Origin: an uncultured Collinsella sp.
GTDB taxonomy: Bacteria > Actinomycetota > Coriobacteriia > Coriobacteriales > Coriobacteriaceae
Assembly: GCA_949288855.1 (NCBI GenBank)
Contig: CASELS010000004.1
Span: 1-64,000 of the forward strand
Length of the DNA: 64,000 bases
Direction: 5' to 3'
The notes beneath the pieces are model-generated. The model was not told the origin of the DNA, did not search any database, and worked only from the letters and a program-made list of their open reading frames with translations. A program made the translations under genes and the position numbers. Numbering within the stretch: the first letter of the stretch is position 1; each line of letters begins with the position of its first letter. Positions 1 through 8,364 of the stretch are shown here, piece after piece.

Positions 1-2259
1 AAGTATGCCTCTCACGTCCTCCGGCTCCAGGCGGCTCTCGACGGATGCCGCCGTCATAAGATCGCGCATCTCCTCCTCAACCATCTCGCGCAGGCGCGGG
101 TTGGGCAGCGCGCGCTGGTAGCAGGCAAGGCTCGTCCGGTAGTCGGCCATGCGCCACAGCACAAAGGCAAGTCGGTAATACGTGTAGGTGAACGACGCCG
201 GATCGACATCAAAGCGCAGGGCGCACTTGAGGTGCTCTGCCGCCTGCTCGAGCTCGCCGAGCTTAGACTCGGCCGTCGCTGCTGCGATATAGGCGCTCGG
301 CGAGGTTGGGCCGAGCTCAATCGCCTGCTCGGCGTAGGCAGCCCCGTGCTCGGCGTCGCCGTTGTCGGTGCAGAGGTTTGCGAGCGAGACATACGCGTCG
401 TACTGCGAGTCGTAGACGTAGCGATACCGCGCCGCCGGGTCGTCATCAACAAGCGCCATCGCAAGACGGGAAGCACCGCTTGCGCAATAGAGCGGCCGCA
501 GCCCGGTGTCCTCGTCCATAAGGCTCATGACGCCCAACAGGTCAGAGAGCTGCTGGGCTGCCTCGGCGGGGCGCCCCTCCGCAAGGGCAATCGCCTCGCG
601 CAGGCGCCCGACAAACGGATCCTCGCCCAGGTGGTACACGTCAAGGTCACATACGCGCTCTGCATGCAGAAACTCGGCGAGCTCTGGCGTGAGCGGACGT
701 GTGTCTTCCCAAACGGGGCAGGTGCGCACCGCGTCTGGATCGGCAAGCTCCTCTTCCGGCAAAACCAGGGGCTCCAGGCCCAGGCGCTCATTCAGCGTAA
801 ACGCGAGGCGCGCCGCCGAAAGCTGCTCTTTGATGCCGCTCACACTCCACGTGAGGCGCGGCTCAGAGAGAACGCCTTTGCGCACGACATCGTAGACCGA
901 CATGATGAAGCCCTCGCGGTCCACGTCCATGCGCAGCAGCGGGTGCTCAAACGCGCGATCCTCGCAAAGAAGGGCCTGTACGCTGCCCACGCCAGCGCTA
1001 GCACTGAACCCCACTGTGACAAGGGCGGCGGCAAGACGGAGCGCATAGGCGCTCGCCGCAACCTGCGTATGGCTGCTGCAATCCGCAAGGGGGCTTTCCT
1101 CCTCGCCCGGCGCCTGCGCGCGGACCCAGCGCGGCATTGCCTGCGCACCCGGGACCTTTGCGGTAATCGTCACCCTACCCTGCGCGGCGTTGGCGGAAAA
1201 ACGATAAGTAAGCCTAAACGGCAGCGCCAGCTCCTCAAGAAGGATGGCAACGCGCGTGCGCAGGTCCCACTCTCCCCCGCGCTCGCCCAGGGTACCAAAC
1301 AGGTTGAGCAGGCGATTATCGGTATACGCCGCTTGCTTGAGGTAGGGCGCCGTCTGGTCGGTAATGGCGCGCACGCAGCGCCAGTCCTCGTCGGCGCAAT
1401 ACGCCTCCGACGCCGCGGAAAGGTCATCCGACCCATTCTCGCGCGCACGACGGGCGATGAGGGCAAGGCGGTTGAGCGCCCCTTCCATCGTCGTCAGCGC
1501 ATCGAACTCCTCCTCGTTTAGCTCGTCAACATCGCACGCAAACCAAAAGAGCTCCGTTGTCCTTAAGCGGCGCAGCGAAATCTCGTGGCGCGCGGTAAGC
1601 GCTCGGAACGTAACGGGGTCGGCATCGGTCAGAATCCGCGCAGCATAGCGCTCAAAGCCCGAGGTGCGCTCGCCCCGTTTGACCTCGCCCAAAAACGCAT
1701 CGATCGCGTCTGCCGGAGGAAGGTCCAAAAACGCCGTCAGGACCTCGCCCATGCGCTTGCCTGCCGTGGCGCCCGCGTCCGCTCGCCGGGGAAGATGCCA
1801 GAAGGCAAGAAAAGCCACCGCGAGCATCTGCCGGAGGTTGACGGCAGATGCGCTGTACACAGGCCCAAGGTCGCTCACCGGGTCGACGAACGCGTAGGAC
1901 CCGTCATCAAGCTGCCTGTATTCCGTTACCTGCCGCTCCTCACCGCCCGGCGTATGCAACGCGATGCGCCCCGTGCGCGGGTTGCTGCGCCAGCGGGCGA
2001 CACTCAGGTCGGGCTCGCGCTCCGGGATAGCGTCGAGATATCCGTCGCAGGCGTAGACGTAGCCGCCATCTTGGATCCATGCAATCACGTACCCGGTGCG
2101 CTTACCTGTGAAATCGACAAGATAGCCAAGGCCTCCCTCGGGCTCCGGCATACCAGCGCCCCAGCACACGGCATAGCGCGAGCCTTCTGCCTGCGCAGGA
2201 AGCGCCTTAAGATGCGTTGCCTGGCAGAGCAGGGGAATCTTGATCTCTTGGGCAGACAT
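1..2259 (-). CDS. Hypothetical protein with C-terminal TPR-like repeats (3' end outside window)
   Basis: The frame is open for 753 codons from an ATG at 2259 to the left edge and no stop is reached, so the C-terminus lies outside the window. GAGAGAGG stands 8-9 nt before the ATG and supports this start. No enzyme motif is recognisable. The last ~120 visible residues (for example SPSAYIAAATAESKLGEL, then FVLWRMADYRTSLACYQRAL) look like helical TPR pairs, which would fit a scaffold or protein-binding role. There is no signal peptide or membrane segment, so it is probably cytoplasmic. It is divergent from the Nudix-Vsr gene, with a 167-bp gap between them. Function is unknown; the TPR call is by eye. 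Confidence 0.75.
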   Translation of the reverse strand, partial: MSAQEIKIPLLCQATHLKALPAQAEGSRYAVCWGAGMPEPEGGLGYLVDFTGKRTGYVIAWIQDGGYVYACDGYLDAIPEREPDLSVARWRSNPRTGRIALHTPGGEERQVTEYRQLDDGSYAFVDPVSDLGPVYSASAVNLRQMLAVAFLAFWHLPRRADAGATAGKRMGEVLTAFLDLPPADAIDAFLGEVKRGERTSGFERYAARILTDADPVTFRALTARHEISLRRLRTTELFWFACDVDELNEEEFDALTTMEGALNRLALIARRARENGSDDLSAASEAYCADEDWRCVRAITDQTAPYLKQAAYTDNRLLNLFGTLGERGGEWDLRTRVAILLEELALPFRLTYRFSANAAQGRVTITAKVPGAQAMPRWVRAQAPGEEESPLADCSSHTQVAASAYALRLAAALVTVGFSASAGVGSVQALLCEDRAFEHPLLRMDVDREGFIMSVYDVVRKGVLSEPRLTWSVSGIKEQLSAARLAFTLNERLGLEPLVLPEEELADPDAVRTCPVWEDTRPLTPELAEFLHAERVCDLDVYHLGEDPFVGRLREAIALAEGRPAEAAQQLSDLLGVMSLMDEDTGLRPLYCASGASRLAMALVDDDPAARYRYVYDSQYDAYVSLANLCTDNGDAEHGAAYAEQAIELGPTSPSAYIAAATAESKLGELEQAAEHLKCALRFDVDPASFTYTYYRLAFVLWRMADYRTSLACYQRALPNPRLREMVEEEMRDLMTAASVESRLEPEDVRGIL

Positions 2260-2426
2260 AGCAGTGCCTCTCTCACAATGGCGCCCGCGCGCGGCGCCAT
2301 AGAATGCGTCGGTTATGCCTTATCATAGCGATTCGCGCGGACACAAAGCGGGGCGACGGCGATACGATTTTGCTAGCATAGGACCTCGGAACCTAAAAGA
2401 TTCAGCGCCGCCGGGAGGTGAGCACC

Positions 2427-3278
2427 TTGAAGACGATACATGTTGCCGCCGGCATCATCCGCCGCACGGCCGAATCATCCGCTGCGTCCGAGGTGCTCGC
2501 CGTGCAACGCGGCTACGGAGAGATGCGCGGCCTGTGGGAATTCCCCGGTGGCAAGGTCGAGCGTGGCGAGACGCCCGAGGACGCCTGTCGGCGCGAACTT
2601 GCCGAGGAGCTCGATGTCACCGTTGAGAACCTGCAGGCGTTCTACACCGTCGAATATGACTACCCCGACTTCCACCTGTCGATGGAGTGCTTCTTCTGCG
2701 AGATTGCCGCAGGAAGCCCGCGCCTCTCTGACCGGCAGCTCGGCCTGCGTTGGATCGAGCGCGAACGCCTTAGCGAGCTCACCTGGATGCCCGCCGACAC
2801 TGGCCTTGTAGAGGCCCTTGCCCAGGGAGACGATGTCGAGCACGCGGTCGAGGGAGAACTCGTACGCCGCCGCGCCGCCATCCGCAAGTCCATGAAGGGC
2901 AACAAGCGCGCCAACACTAAGCCCGAGTTACTCGTGCGCCAGCGTCTGCGCGCCGCCGGGCTCACGGGGTACCGCCTGCAGTGGGCCAAGGCGCCCGGCA
3001 GGCCCGACATCGCCTTCCCCGGGCGCAAGATCGCCATCTTTGTGAACGGCTGCTTCTGGCATCGCTGCCCCCACTGCCACCCGAGCGTGCCCAAGCGCAA
3101 CACCGCCTTCTGGGAGGCAAAGTTTCGCCGCAACGTCGAGCGCGACCGCGCAGCGGTAGCGGCACTCGAGGAGGCGGACTGGACCGTCATCACCATCTGG
3201 GAATGCGAGCTCAAACGCGCCAACATTGATAAGACCATGGAGCGCGTGCTCGCCCAGATTCAAGCCGCAAGCGCGTAA
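2427..3278 (+). CDS. Nudix hydrolase fused to Vsr-type mismatch endonuclease
   Basis: One 283-residue frame carries two DNA-quality-control domains. Residues 1-~135 are a MutT/NudG-like Nudix domain. Its Nudix box at 42-64 reads G-KVERG-E-TPEDACR-RE-L-A-EE and keeps all catalytic acidic residues; the late Gly is Asp. Residues ~153-283 match very-short-patch repair endonuclease Vsr: NTKPEL near the start, PGRPD with the catalytic Asp at 194, NGCFWH with His212, RRNVERDR, and IWEC. Cys209, Cys214, His216 or Cys217, and Cys260 are plausible zinc ligands. Family knowledge: Nudix enzymes cleave damaged or surplus NTPs, and Vsr nicks next to T:G mismatches left by 5-methylcytosine deamination. A GTG at 2418 lies inside the ribosome binding site (GGGAGGTG). 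The TTG at 2427, 8 nt downstream, is the better start. No cytosine methyltransferase is adjacent. The fusion is seen directly; coupled function is inferred. Confidence 0.9.
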   Translation: MKTIHVAAGIIRRTAESSAASEVLAVQRGYGEMRGLWEFPGGKVERGETPEDACRRELAEELDVTVENLQAFYTVEYDYPDFHLSMECFFCEIAAGSPRLSDRQLGLRWIERERLSELTWMPADTGLVEALAQGDDVEHAVEGELVRRRAAIRKSMKGNKRANTKPELLVRQRLRAAGLTGYRLQWAKAPGRPDIAFPGRKIAIFVNGCFWHRCPHCHPSVPKRNTAFWEAKFRRNVERDRAAVAALEEADWTVITIWECELKRANIDKTMERVLAQIQAASA

Positions 3279-3442
3279 ATCTGCTGGTAGCACACCATAC
3301 ACGAACCCTTCAAGGCGATATAAGTAAGTCTTCACTCACCCATAAGTATTGCCCGTCGCAACTTGGCGATAATGGCATCAGCGCGCCGGAAACGCAGCAG
3401 CCGGCGCGCGTGCGACACCGGCGGATGAGCGAGGAGGCTGCG

Positions 3443-3664
3443 ATGCATAGCTCCCAACATGCAGCCTTAGCACGGCGACACCAATACCGTGAGGACCGTG
3501 CCGGTAACCTCTCCTTCCCCCCAACACAGAGAACCTGCCTCCTCTGCTCTCCCCCGCCGCCGTCCGTCCGCTCGAACGACCAGGTGCAAAACCTTCTGCA
3601 TTCGAGCGACGAGCTCCTCGAGGCGCTCAACACCTTGCCGCTTGCCCATGCGGCTAACCTATAG
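3443..3664 (+). CDS. Possible small protein (73 aa)
   Basis: This short frame has a good ribosome binding site (GAGGAGG, 5 nt before the ATG) and a GATAAT -10-like hexamer at 3368-3373. The product is Ser/Pro/Arg-rich in the middle (PPPPSVRSND) and ends in a leucine-rich, probably helical tail (SDELLEALNTLPLAHAANL). It resembles no family I know. A 60-codon frame also exists on the opposite strand (3467-3649) but lacks a well-placed ribosome binding site. The 534-bp gap between the Nudix-Vsr and GNAT genes is otherwise empty apart from the hairpin at 3706-3736, so this is either a real small gene or leader-like sequence. Confidence 0.3.
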   Translation: MHSSQHAALARRHQYREDRAGNLSFPPTQRTCLLCSPPPPSVRSNDQVQNLLHSSDELLEALNTLPLAHAANL

Positions 3665-3705
3665 CTCTCCTTTTGTCCGCAACCACGGACGTACTACAGC
3701 GACTC

Positions 3706-3736
3706 GCAAGAGGCCGGCCACGCGCCGGCTTCTTGC
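3706..3736 (+). terminator. GC-rich hairpin
   Basis: GCAAGAGGCCGGC and GCCGGCTTCTTGC flank a 5-nt loop with one mismatch in the stem. There is no T-tract after it, so termination is uncertain. It lies 42 bp after the small ORF. Confidence 0.4.
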
Positions 3737-3812
3737 ATTCCTGCCGCCTCGCGCTCCTGCCTAAAGCTTCGCTTACAATGGGTTTTGGCTGATATGGGCG
3801 AAAGGAATACCT

Positions 3813-4244
3813 GTGATTATCGAGAACGCTTCGCTTGCTGACACTGATCGCGTGATTGAACTTGAGTGCATTCTCGAAAACACCGAACTCGATTACGAGC
3901 GCTGCAAGGAAATCTTTGAGGCGCAGCTCGAAAACCCCTCGTTTTGCTGCTTGGTTGCCCGCGAGATGCCCGGCGCGCCGGCAGCGGGGCTTATCAACAT
4001 CCGCTTTGAAGACCAGCTGCACCACGCCGCACGCGTGGCAGGTGTGCTGGAGCTTGTTGTCGACCCCGCCTGCCGCGGAGGCCGCAGTGGGCAAGCACTC
4101 TTCCGCGCCGGGTGTGCCGCCGCACGCGAGGCAGGTTGTGTCCAGATCGAGCTCGAGACAAGCTGCTGGCGCGAAGGCGCGCATCGCTTCTACGAGCGCG
4201 AGGGCATGGTCTTCGATCACCGCTACTACACGATGAAGCTGTAA
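3813..4244 (+). CDS. GNAT family N-acetyltransferase
   Basis: A 143-residue single-domain GNAT protein expected to transfer an acetyl group from acetyl-CoA to an amine; the substrate is unknown. The fold order is visible: N-terminal strand and helix (IIENASLADTDRVIELE), the central strand VAGVLELVVDPACRG, the pyrophosphate-binding loop RGGRSGQALF, then the C-terminal GAHRFYEREGM segment typical of the family. The start is GTG with GAAAGGA 6 nt upstream. It stands alone, is followed by a strong terminator, and converges on htpG. Motif V plus the RxxGxG-type loop make the family assignment firm. Confidence 0.85.
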   Translation: MIIENASLADTDRVIELECILENTELDYERCKEIFEAQLENPSFCCLVAREMPGAPAAGLINIRFEDQLHHAARVAGVLELVVDPACRGGRSGQALFRAGCAAAREAGCVQIELETSCWREGAHRFYEREGMVFDHRYYTMKL

Positions 4245-4310
4245 GTGCCGCCAAAGCGACACGCCATAGGGCGGGGCGACCGCAAGGTCCTCCGCTTCGA
4301 ACAGCCCTCG

Positions 4311-4340
4311 AAAAAAGAGCCCCTTCCGGGGCTCTTTTTC
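4311..4340. terminator. Bidirectional intrinsic terminator
   Basis: AAAAAAGAGCCCC-ttcc-GGGGCTCTTTTTC forms a perfect 8-bp GC stem flanked by A and T runs. It can therefore end the GNAT gene on the plus strand and htpG on the minus strand. Confidence 0.9.
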
Positions 4341-4395
4341 TGCGGAACTCGCGGGGGCCTTGCGGCCGCCCCGCCCTGTTGTCAGTCGATTCGAA

Positions 4396-6429
4396 CTACA
4401 TCAGCTCGCACACGTTCTTGGCAAAAGCCACCGGATCCTCGGGCAGGATACCCTCAACCAGGAGCGCCTGGTCGTAGAGAAGGCCAGCGTAGAGCTTAAC
4501 CTTATCGGCGTCGCCGGCCTCCTGCGCAGCGGCGAGCTTGGCAAATACCGGGCTCTTCGCATTGAGCTCGAGCACGCGCTGGGCGGTAGGCATACCCTCG
4601 ATATCGCCCTCGGGACCGCGCTTTAGGACCTTCTCCATCTCAAGCGAAAGCGGGCCCTCAGTGGTGATGCAGGCGGGCGCGTCATCGGCCGAGACCAAAC
4701 GCGAAGAGACCGCGACCTTCTGAACATGGTCGCCAAGCGCCTCCTTCATGGCGCTAAAGAGGTCGGCGTGCTCCTTGGACGCCTCCTCGGCCTCCTTCTT
4801 CTCATCCTCGGACGCAAGGTCCAAATCACCCGTCGCAACGTTCTTGAGCTCCAGATGACGATCCTCGAGCTCGGGCTCGGCACCGTCTGCCACGGCCTTC
4901 TCGGCCGCCTCGCGCGCCGCATCGTCCTCATAGACCTTCGGCATATCGCGCGCCACATACTCGCGCATGGACTGGAAGGTGAACTCGTCCACATCCTGTG
5001 TGCACAGAAGCACGTCAAAGCCGCGTGCGAGCACGCCCGTAACCACCGGCATCTTGGACAGACGGTCGCGATCGTCGCCGGCGGCAAAGTAAATGGCCTT
5101 CTGGCCCTCGGGCATCGCCTTGGCGTACTCGGCGAGCGTGATCATCTTCTGCTCCTTGGCGCTCCAGAAGAGCAGCAGGTCCGCAAGCTCCGTGGCCTTT
5201 GCACCATAGCTCGCGTAGATGCCGTACTTGAGGCCGCGTCCGAAGTTCTCGAAGAACTTCTCATATGCCTCGCGGTCATTGTCGCGCATGTCCTCCAAGT
5301 CGGACGTCACGCGCTTTTCGATACGGCGCGCGATGGCGCGAAGCTGGCGGTTCTGCTGCAGGGTCTCGCGGGAGATGTTGAGCGACACATCGGCGGAGTC
5401 GACCACACCGCGGACAAAGTTGTAGTAGTCGGGCAGAAGGTCGGCGCACTTCTCCATAATCATGACGTTGGAGCTGTAGAGCGCAAGACCCTTCTCGTAG
5501 TCCTTGCTGTAGAGGTCAAACGGCGCGCGCCCGGGGATAAACAGCAGCGCATCGTATTCGAGGGCGCCCTCGGCATGGAAGCTGATGGTGCGGGCGGGAT
5601 CCTCAAAATCATGGAAGGTCGACTTGTAGAACTCGTTGTAGTCGGCGTCCTCCACGTCCTCGCGACGCTTCTTCCAGATGGGCGTCATGGAGTTGATGGT
5701 CTCAAGCTCCTCGTAATCCTCGTACTCGGGCTTGTAGTCGTCGCCGGCGTCCTCGGGCTTGGGCTTCTGGCGGGACTTCGTCACCATCATCTGGATGGGA
5801 TAGCGCACGTAGTTGCTGTAGCGGCGGATAAGATCCTTGAGACCCCACTCAGAGAGGTAGCGATCGTAGTTCTCGCCTTCCTCGCCGGCATCGCCCGGCA
5901 CGTTCTCGCGCAGGGTCAGGATAACGTCGGTGCCGTGCTCGGCGCGCTCGCCGGGCTCGATGGTGTAGCCCTCCAAACCGTCGGACTCCCACACGTGCGC
6001 CTCGTCCTCACCAAAGGCACGCGACACCACGCGCACGCGCTTGGCAACCATGAAGGCGGAGTAGAAGCCCACACCAAACTGGCCGATGATGTCGAGCGCG
6101 TCACCCTGGCTCTCGGCGTTCTCGGTCTTAAACTCCTCGCTGCCGGAGTGGGCGATGGTGCCCAGGTTGCGCTCGAGCTCCTCGGCGGTCATGCCGATAC
6201 CGTTGTCCGAAACCGTGATGGTGCGCGCATCGCGATCAAACGAAACGCGAATCGCCAGGTCAGCCTGGTCGACGTGCATGCTCTCGTCGGTCAGGCTCTT
6301 AAAGTTGAGCTTGTCCACCGCGTCCGATGCGTTGGAGATCAGCTCGCGCAGGAAAATCTCCTTGTTGGTGTAGATCGAGTTGATCATGAGGTCGAGAAGC
6401 TTTTTACTCTCTGTCTTGAATTTGCGCAT
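4396..6429 (-). CDS. htpG: Molecular chaperone HtpG (Hsp90)
   Basis: A full-length 677-residue bacterial Hsp90: an ATP-driven cytosolic dimeric chaperone. The N-terminal GHKL ATPase domain is plain: ELISNASDAVDKL with the Mg-binding Asn, DNGIGM, and GQFGVGFYSAF. The middle domain (KDYEKGLALYSSNVMI, SLNISRETLQQN with the catalytic Arg) and C-terminal dimerisation domain follow. An upstream extension of the frame to 6486 exists, but GGGAAGGA lies 7 nt before the ATG at 6429 and MRKFKTESKKLLDLM is where homologues begin. The gene is monocistronic between a terminator and the element at 6629. I see no convincing CIRCE or HAIR operator upstream. Confidence 0.97.
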   Translation of the reverse strand: MRKFKTESKKLLDLMINSIYTNKEIFLRELISNASDAVDKLNFKSLTDESMHVDQADLAIRVSFDRDARTITVSDNGIGMTAEELERNLGTIAHSGSEEFKTENAESQGDALDIIGQFGVGFYSAFMVAKRVRVVSRAFGEDEAHVWESDGLEGYTIEPGERAEHGTDVILTLRENVPGDAGEEGENYDRYLSEWGLKDLIRRYSNYVRYPIQMMVTKSRQKPKPEDAGDDYKPEYEDYEELETINSMTPIWKKRREDVEDADYNEFYKSTFHDFEDPARTISFHAEGALEYDALLFIPGRAPFDLYSKDYEKGLALYSSNVMIMEKCADLLPDYYNFVRGVVDSADVSLNISRETLQQNRQLRAIARRIEKRVTSDLEDMRDNDREAYEKFFENFGRGLKYGIYASYGAKATELADLLLFWSAKEQKMITLAEYAKAMPEGQKAIYFAAGDDRDRLSKMPVVTGVLARGFDVLLCTQDVDEFTFQSMREYVARDMPKVYEDDAAREAAEKAVADGAEPELEDRHLELKNVATGDLDLASEDEKKEAEEASKEHADLFSAMKEALGDHVQKVAVSSRLVSADDAPACITTEGPLSLEMEKVLKRGPEGDIEGMPTAQRVLELNAKSPVFAKLAAAQEAGDADKVKLYAGLLYDQALLVEGILPEDPVAFAKNVCELM

Positions 6430-6628
6430 GAAAACGTCCTTCCCGTTGACGTGCCGGCAAGGGCGCCTTTGCTTGGCAGCGCTCACCTCACCGTATCATC
6501 TCGTTAACGCACACCATAGTACCCATATTCTCACTCATAAAACCTTAGTCTCTAAGACTTAGATTATTTATCACAGCATCATCGCAGCGCGTCGTATTTC
6601 TTTCTTACAAAGCTAGTGAAGAGCAAAA

Positions 6629-6812
6629 TGGTCAAATCACCCAATGAGAGGGCATTTCGCATACGAAGGTTTCTGCCGCCATTCGAAAATGCGGACCTTC
6701 ATCCGATGAAATTCACCCGTCTTTGCTTGACAGGGCGTCAAGTGTGGGCACGATGGTCTAACCTCGCCCATACCAGATAGCTCCGATACCCTCTCGCGGG
6801 GTGATTTGACCA
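6629..6812. mobile_element. 184-bp non-coding element with terminal inverted repeats, copy 1
   Basis: Ends are TGGTCAAATCACCC-aat-GAGAGGG (6629-6652) and CCCTCTC-gcg-GGGTGATTTGACCA (6789-6812). They are inverted repeats matching at 21 of 24 positions, with differences only in the central triplet. The inside is non-coding and can fold: GAAGGT pairs with ACCTTC around CCGC/GCGG near 6667-6702. A related copy lies at 8077-8271, and the two bracket the nuclease-like gene. There is no transposase and no clear target duplication. It could be a MITE-like element or a structured RNA or regulatory module. The rest of 6430-7068 holds nothing I recognise. Confidence 0.6.
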
Positions 6813-7068
6813 CACGGCCAACCAGAAAGCGGAAGCTCGAACAAAAGTTTGCCGAATCCGCAGGGCACAAAATACCCATTTGAATTATCTCTGTCATCTT
6901 CAGGATTCTCCCACTTGCGAGCGTGGTGGAAAACTACGCGCCATAGGTATCACGACCGCGATAGTTAGATTCCCGTCAAGAATCTGTCTATCGGTTAATT
7001 ATTCCTTCCGGTGCATACCGCTCCCAACGGATCGCCGTAGCTCGATTACCGTACCTTATTCTGGTTGT

Positions 7069-8025
7069 ATGAGCATCTGCTGTGTCTGTGACAAATCCGC
7101 TCTGGAGCTTTTTCGTTCGAGCGGTCGGCTCCTCCCCGAGCTCCTCGATGCGCCTCGCACATCGGATCTTGCCCCATGCGCCATTCCTCCTCGCATCATG
7201 CTCGAGGACGAAATGACGCGCGCTGGCGTGGCCACTAAGCCTTATCATCTGCTAGTGGCATCGTCGAACAAGCGTCACCATAGAGATGATGTCGTCTGCC
7301 ACAGGCGCGAAACGCCCCTATCCCGTCGAACGCTTATCAAAGCTTCAAAAGACCTTTATGTCACAAGCCCCGAATATACATTTCTCCAGCTGGCAAAATC
7401 TGGAGAATACGATGAGGTGGATCTCGCCTTGATAGGTTTCGAGCTATGTGGGACCTACGTACTAGACGGCTCGTGGGATGGCTTCACCAATCTCGAGCGC
7501 CCTATTACATCAACGGCAAAAATCAAACGCTTTCTGGAACATGAACGAGGGAGAAAAGGCGCAGCGCTCGCAGCCCAAGCAATCGACCTTGTTCTTGATG
7601 CCTCGAATTCCCCCATGGAATCTGTTTTGGCAGCGCTCTTCACGTTTCCCCGCCGACTTGGCGGTCTCGGTCTTGGCCCTGCCGCCCTCAACCATCCCCT
7701 TGTCTGCGGAGATGACGAGCGCTATATCGACCTCGCACTTTATCTTGAAAAGATTGGTCTTGAATATAAGGGTAAGAAATATCATTCCATCGAACAGTCC
7801 GGGAGAGACGACCGTCGTCAAAACATGATTACAGCTTCTGGCTACACGATTTTCAATGTCTGGTATGAGGACCTCGTCGAGGAGCACCTGTTTAATAACC
7901 TTGTATCTCACGTTACCGCTGCGCTCAGCACGCGTTACAGAAACCGAGACAAGGGGTTTGCGGCTCGACAGAGACTTCTGCGAGTCCGGCTGCTGCCCGC
8001 ATTCAAAGCATACGCTCACGAATGA
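7069..8025 (+). CDS. Vsr/DUF559-like (PD-(D/E)XK fold) protein, possible nuclease
   Basis: I chose the ATG at 7069 (318 aa). A longer frame starts at 6880, but its first 63 residues do not look like protein, and homologous proteins of this kind begin near SICCVCDKSALELFR. Ribosome binding site support is weak. The N-terminal half resembles the recognition domain of large coriobacterial hypothetical families (VTSPEYTFLQLAKSGEYDEV, GFELCGTY). The C-terminal half carries a restriction-endonuclease-like pattern: SPMES with Glu184, YIDLAL with Asp221, then LEYKGKKYH giving Glu232-x-Lys234. Such D...ExK spacing is typical of the Vsr/DUF559 fold. The gene is visibly poorer in GC than its neighbours and is flanked by related inverted-repeat elements, which suggests horizontal arrival. 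Activity and role (defence, antitoxin-like or selfish) are unknown. Confidence 0.7.
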   Translation: MSICCVCDKSALELFRSSGRLLPELLDAPRTSDLAPCAIPPRIMLEDEMTRAGVATKPYHLLVASSNKRHHRDDVVCHRRETPLSRRTLIKASKDLYVTSPEYTFLQLAKSGEYDEVDLALIGFELCGTYVLDGSWDGFTNLERPITSTAKIKRFLEHERGRKGAALAAQAIDLVLDASNSPMESVLAALFTFPRRLGGLGLGPAALNHPLVCGDDERYIDLALYLEKIGLEYKGKKYHSIEQSGRDDRRQNMITASGYTIFNVWYEDLVEEHLFNNLVSHVTAALSTRYRNRDKGFAARQRLLRVRLLPAFKAYAHE

Positions 8026-8076
8026 GAAAACCGGCGACCGTCCATGCAGTCGACTCCGCCCTCATGCAGACTGAAG

Positions 8077-8271
8077 TGGTCAAATCATACCGTGAGAGGG
8101 CATTTTAATCGCGGAGCATCACAGACCGCGCGTGTTTGGGACGCTTGTATGCCCAATCCATGCTCAGTTTTCCGAGAACCGAGCACTTAAACAGTGGGCG
8201 AATCTGGCTGACCCGATAATCCAGCGGCAATCCGCTAGAGCAGAATGCCCTTTCGCGGGGTGATTTGACCA
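8077..8271. mobile_element. 195-bp non-coding element with terminal inverted repeats, copy 2
   Basis: Ends TGGTCAAATCA...GAGAGGG (8077-8100) and CCCTTTCGCGGGGTGATTTGACCA (8248-8271) are imperfect inverted repeats and match the ends of copy 1 at 6629-6812. The interiors have diverged, but a stretch near the right end still aligns (AGTGGGC..AT.TGGCTGACC here, GTGGGC..GATGGTCTAACC there). Internal hairpins are possible (AGCGG-caat-CCGCT near 8223). It fills most of the 339-bp gap between the nuclease-like gene and the histidine kinase gene. Confidence 0.6.
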
Positions 8272-8364
8272 AACCGCCTCACGTCAACGGAGCCGAGACC
8301 CAATCTAAGCTCTTCGACAGCATCCGAACTGCCAAAATCGGCACCACCGAACGCCCATCTAGCC

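Noticed and set aside
232-1521. 429-codon plus-strand frame at the left end
   Set aside because: The minus-strand frame is open for all 753 codons with a good start and sensible protein composition; this is its shadow.
6430-6628. CIRCE or HAIR heat-shock operator upstream of htpG
   Set aside because: Only a short AGTCT-cta-AGACT repeat near 6550 is present, which matches neither consensus.
6880-7068. Upstream extension of the nuclease-like gene from 6880
   Set aside because: Its 63 residues are unlike protein, have no ribosome binding site and precede the place where similar proteins begin.
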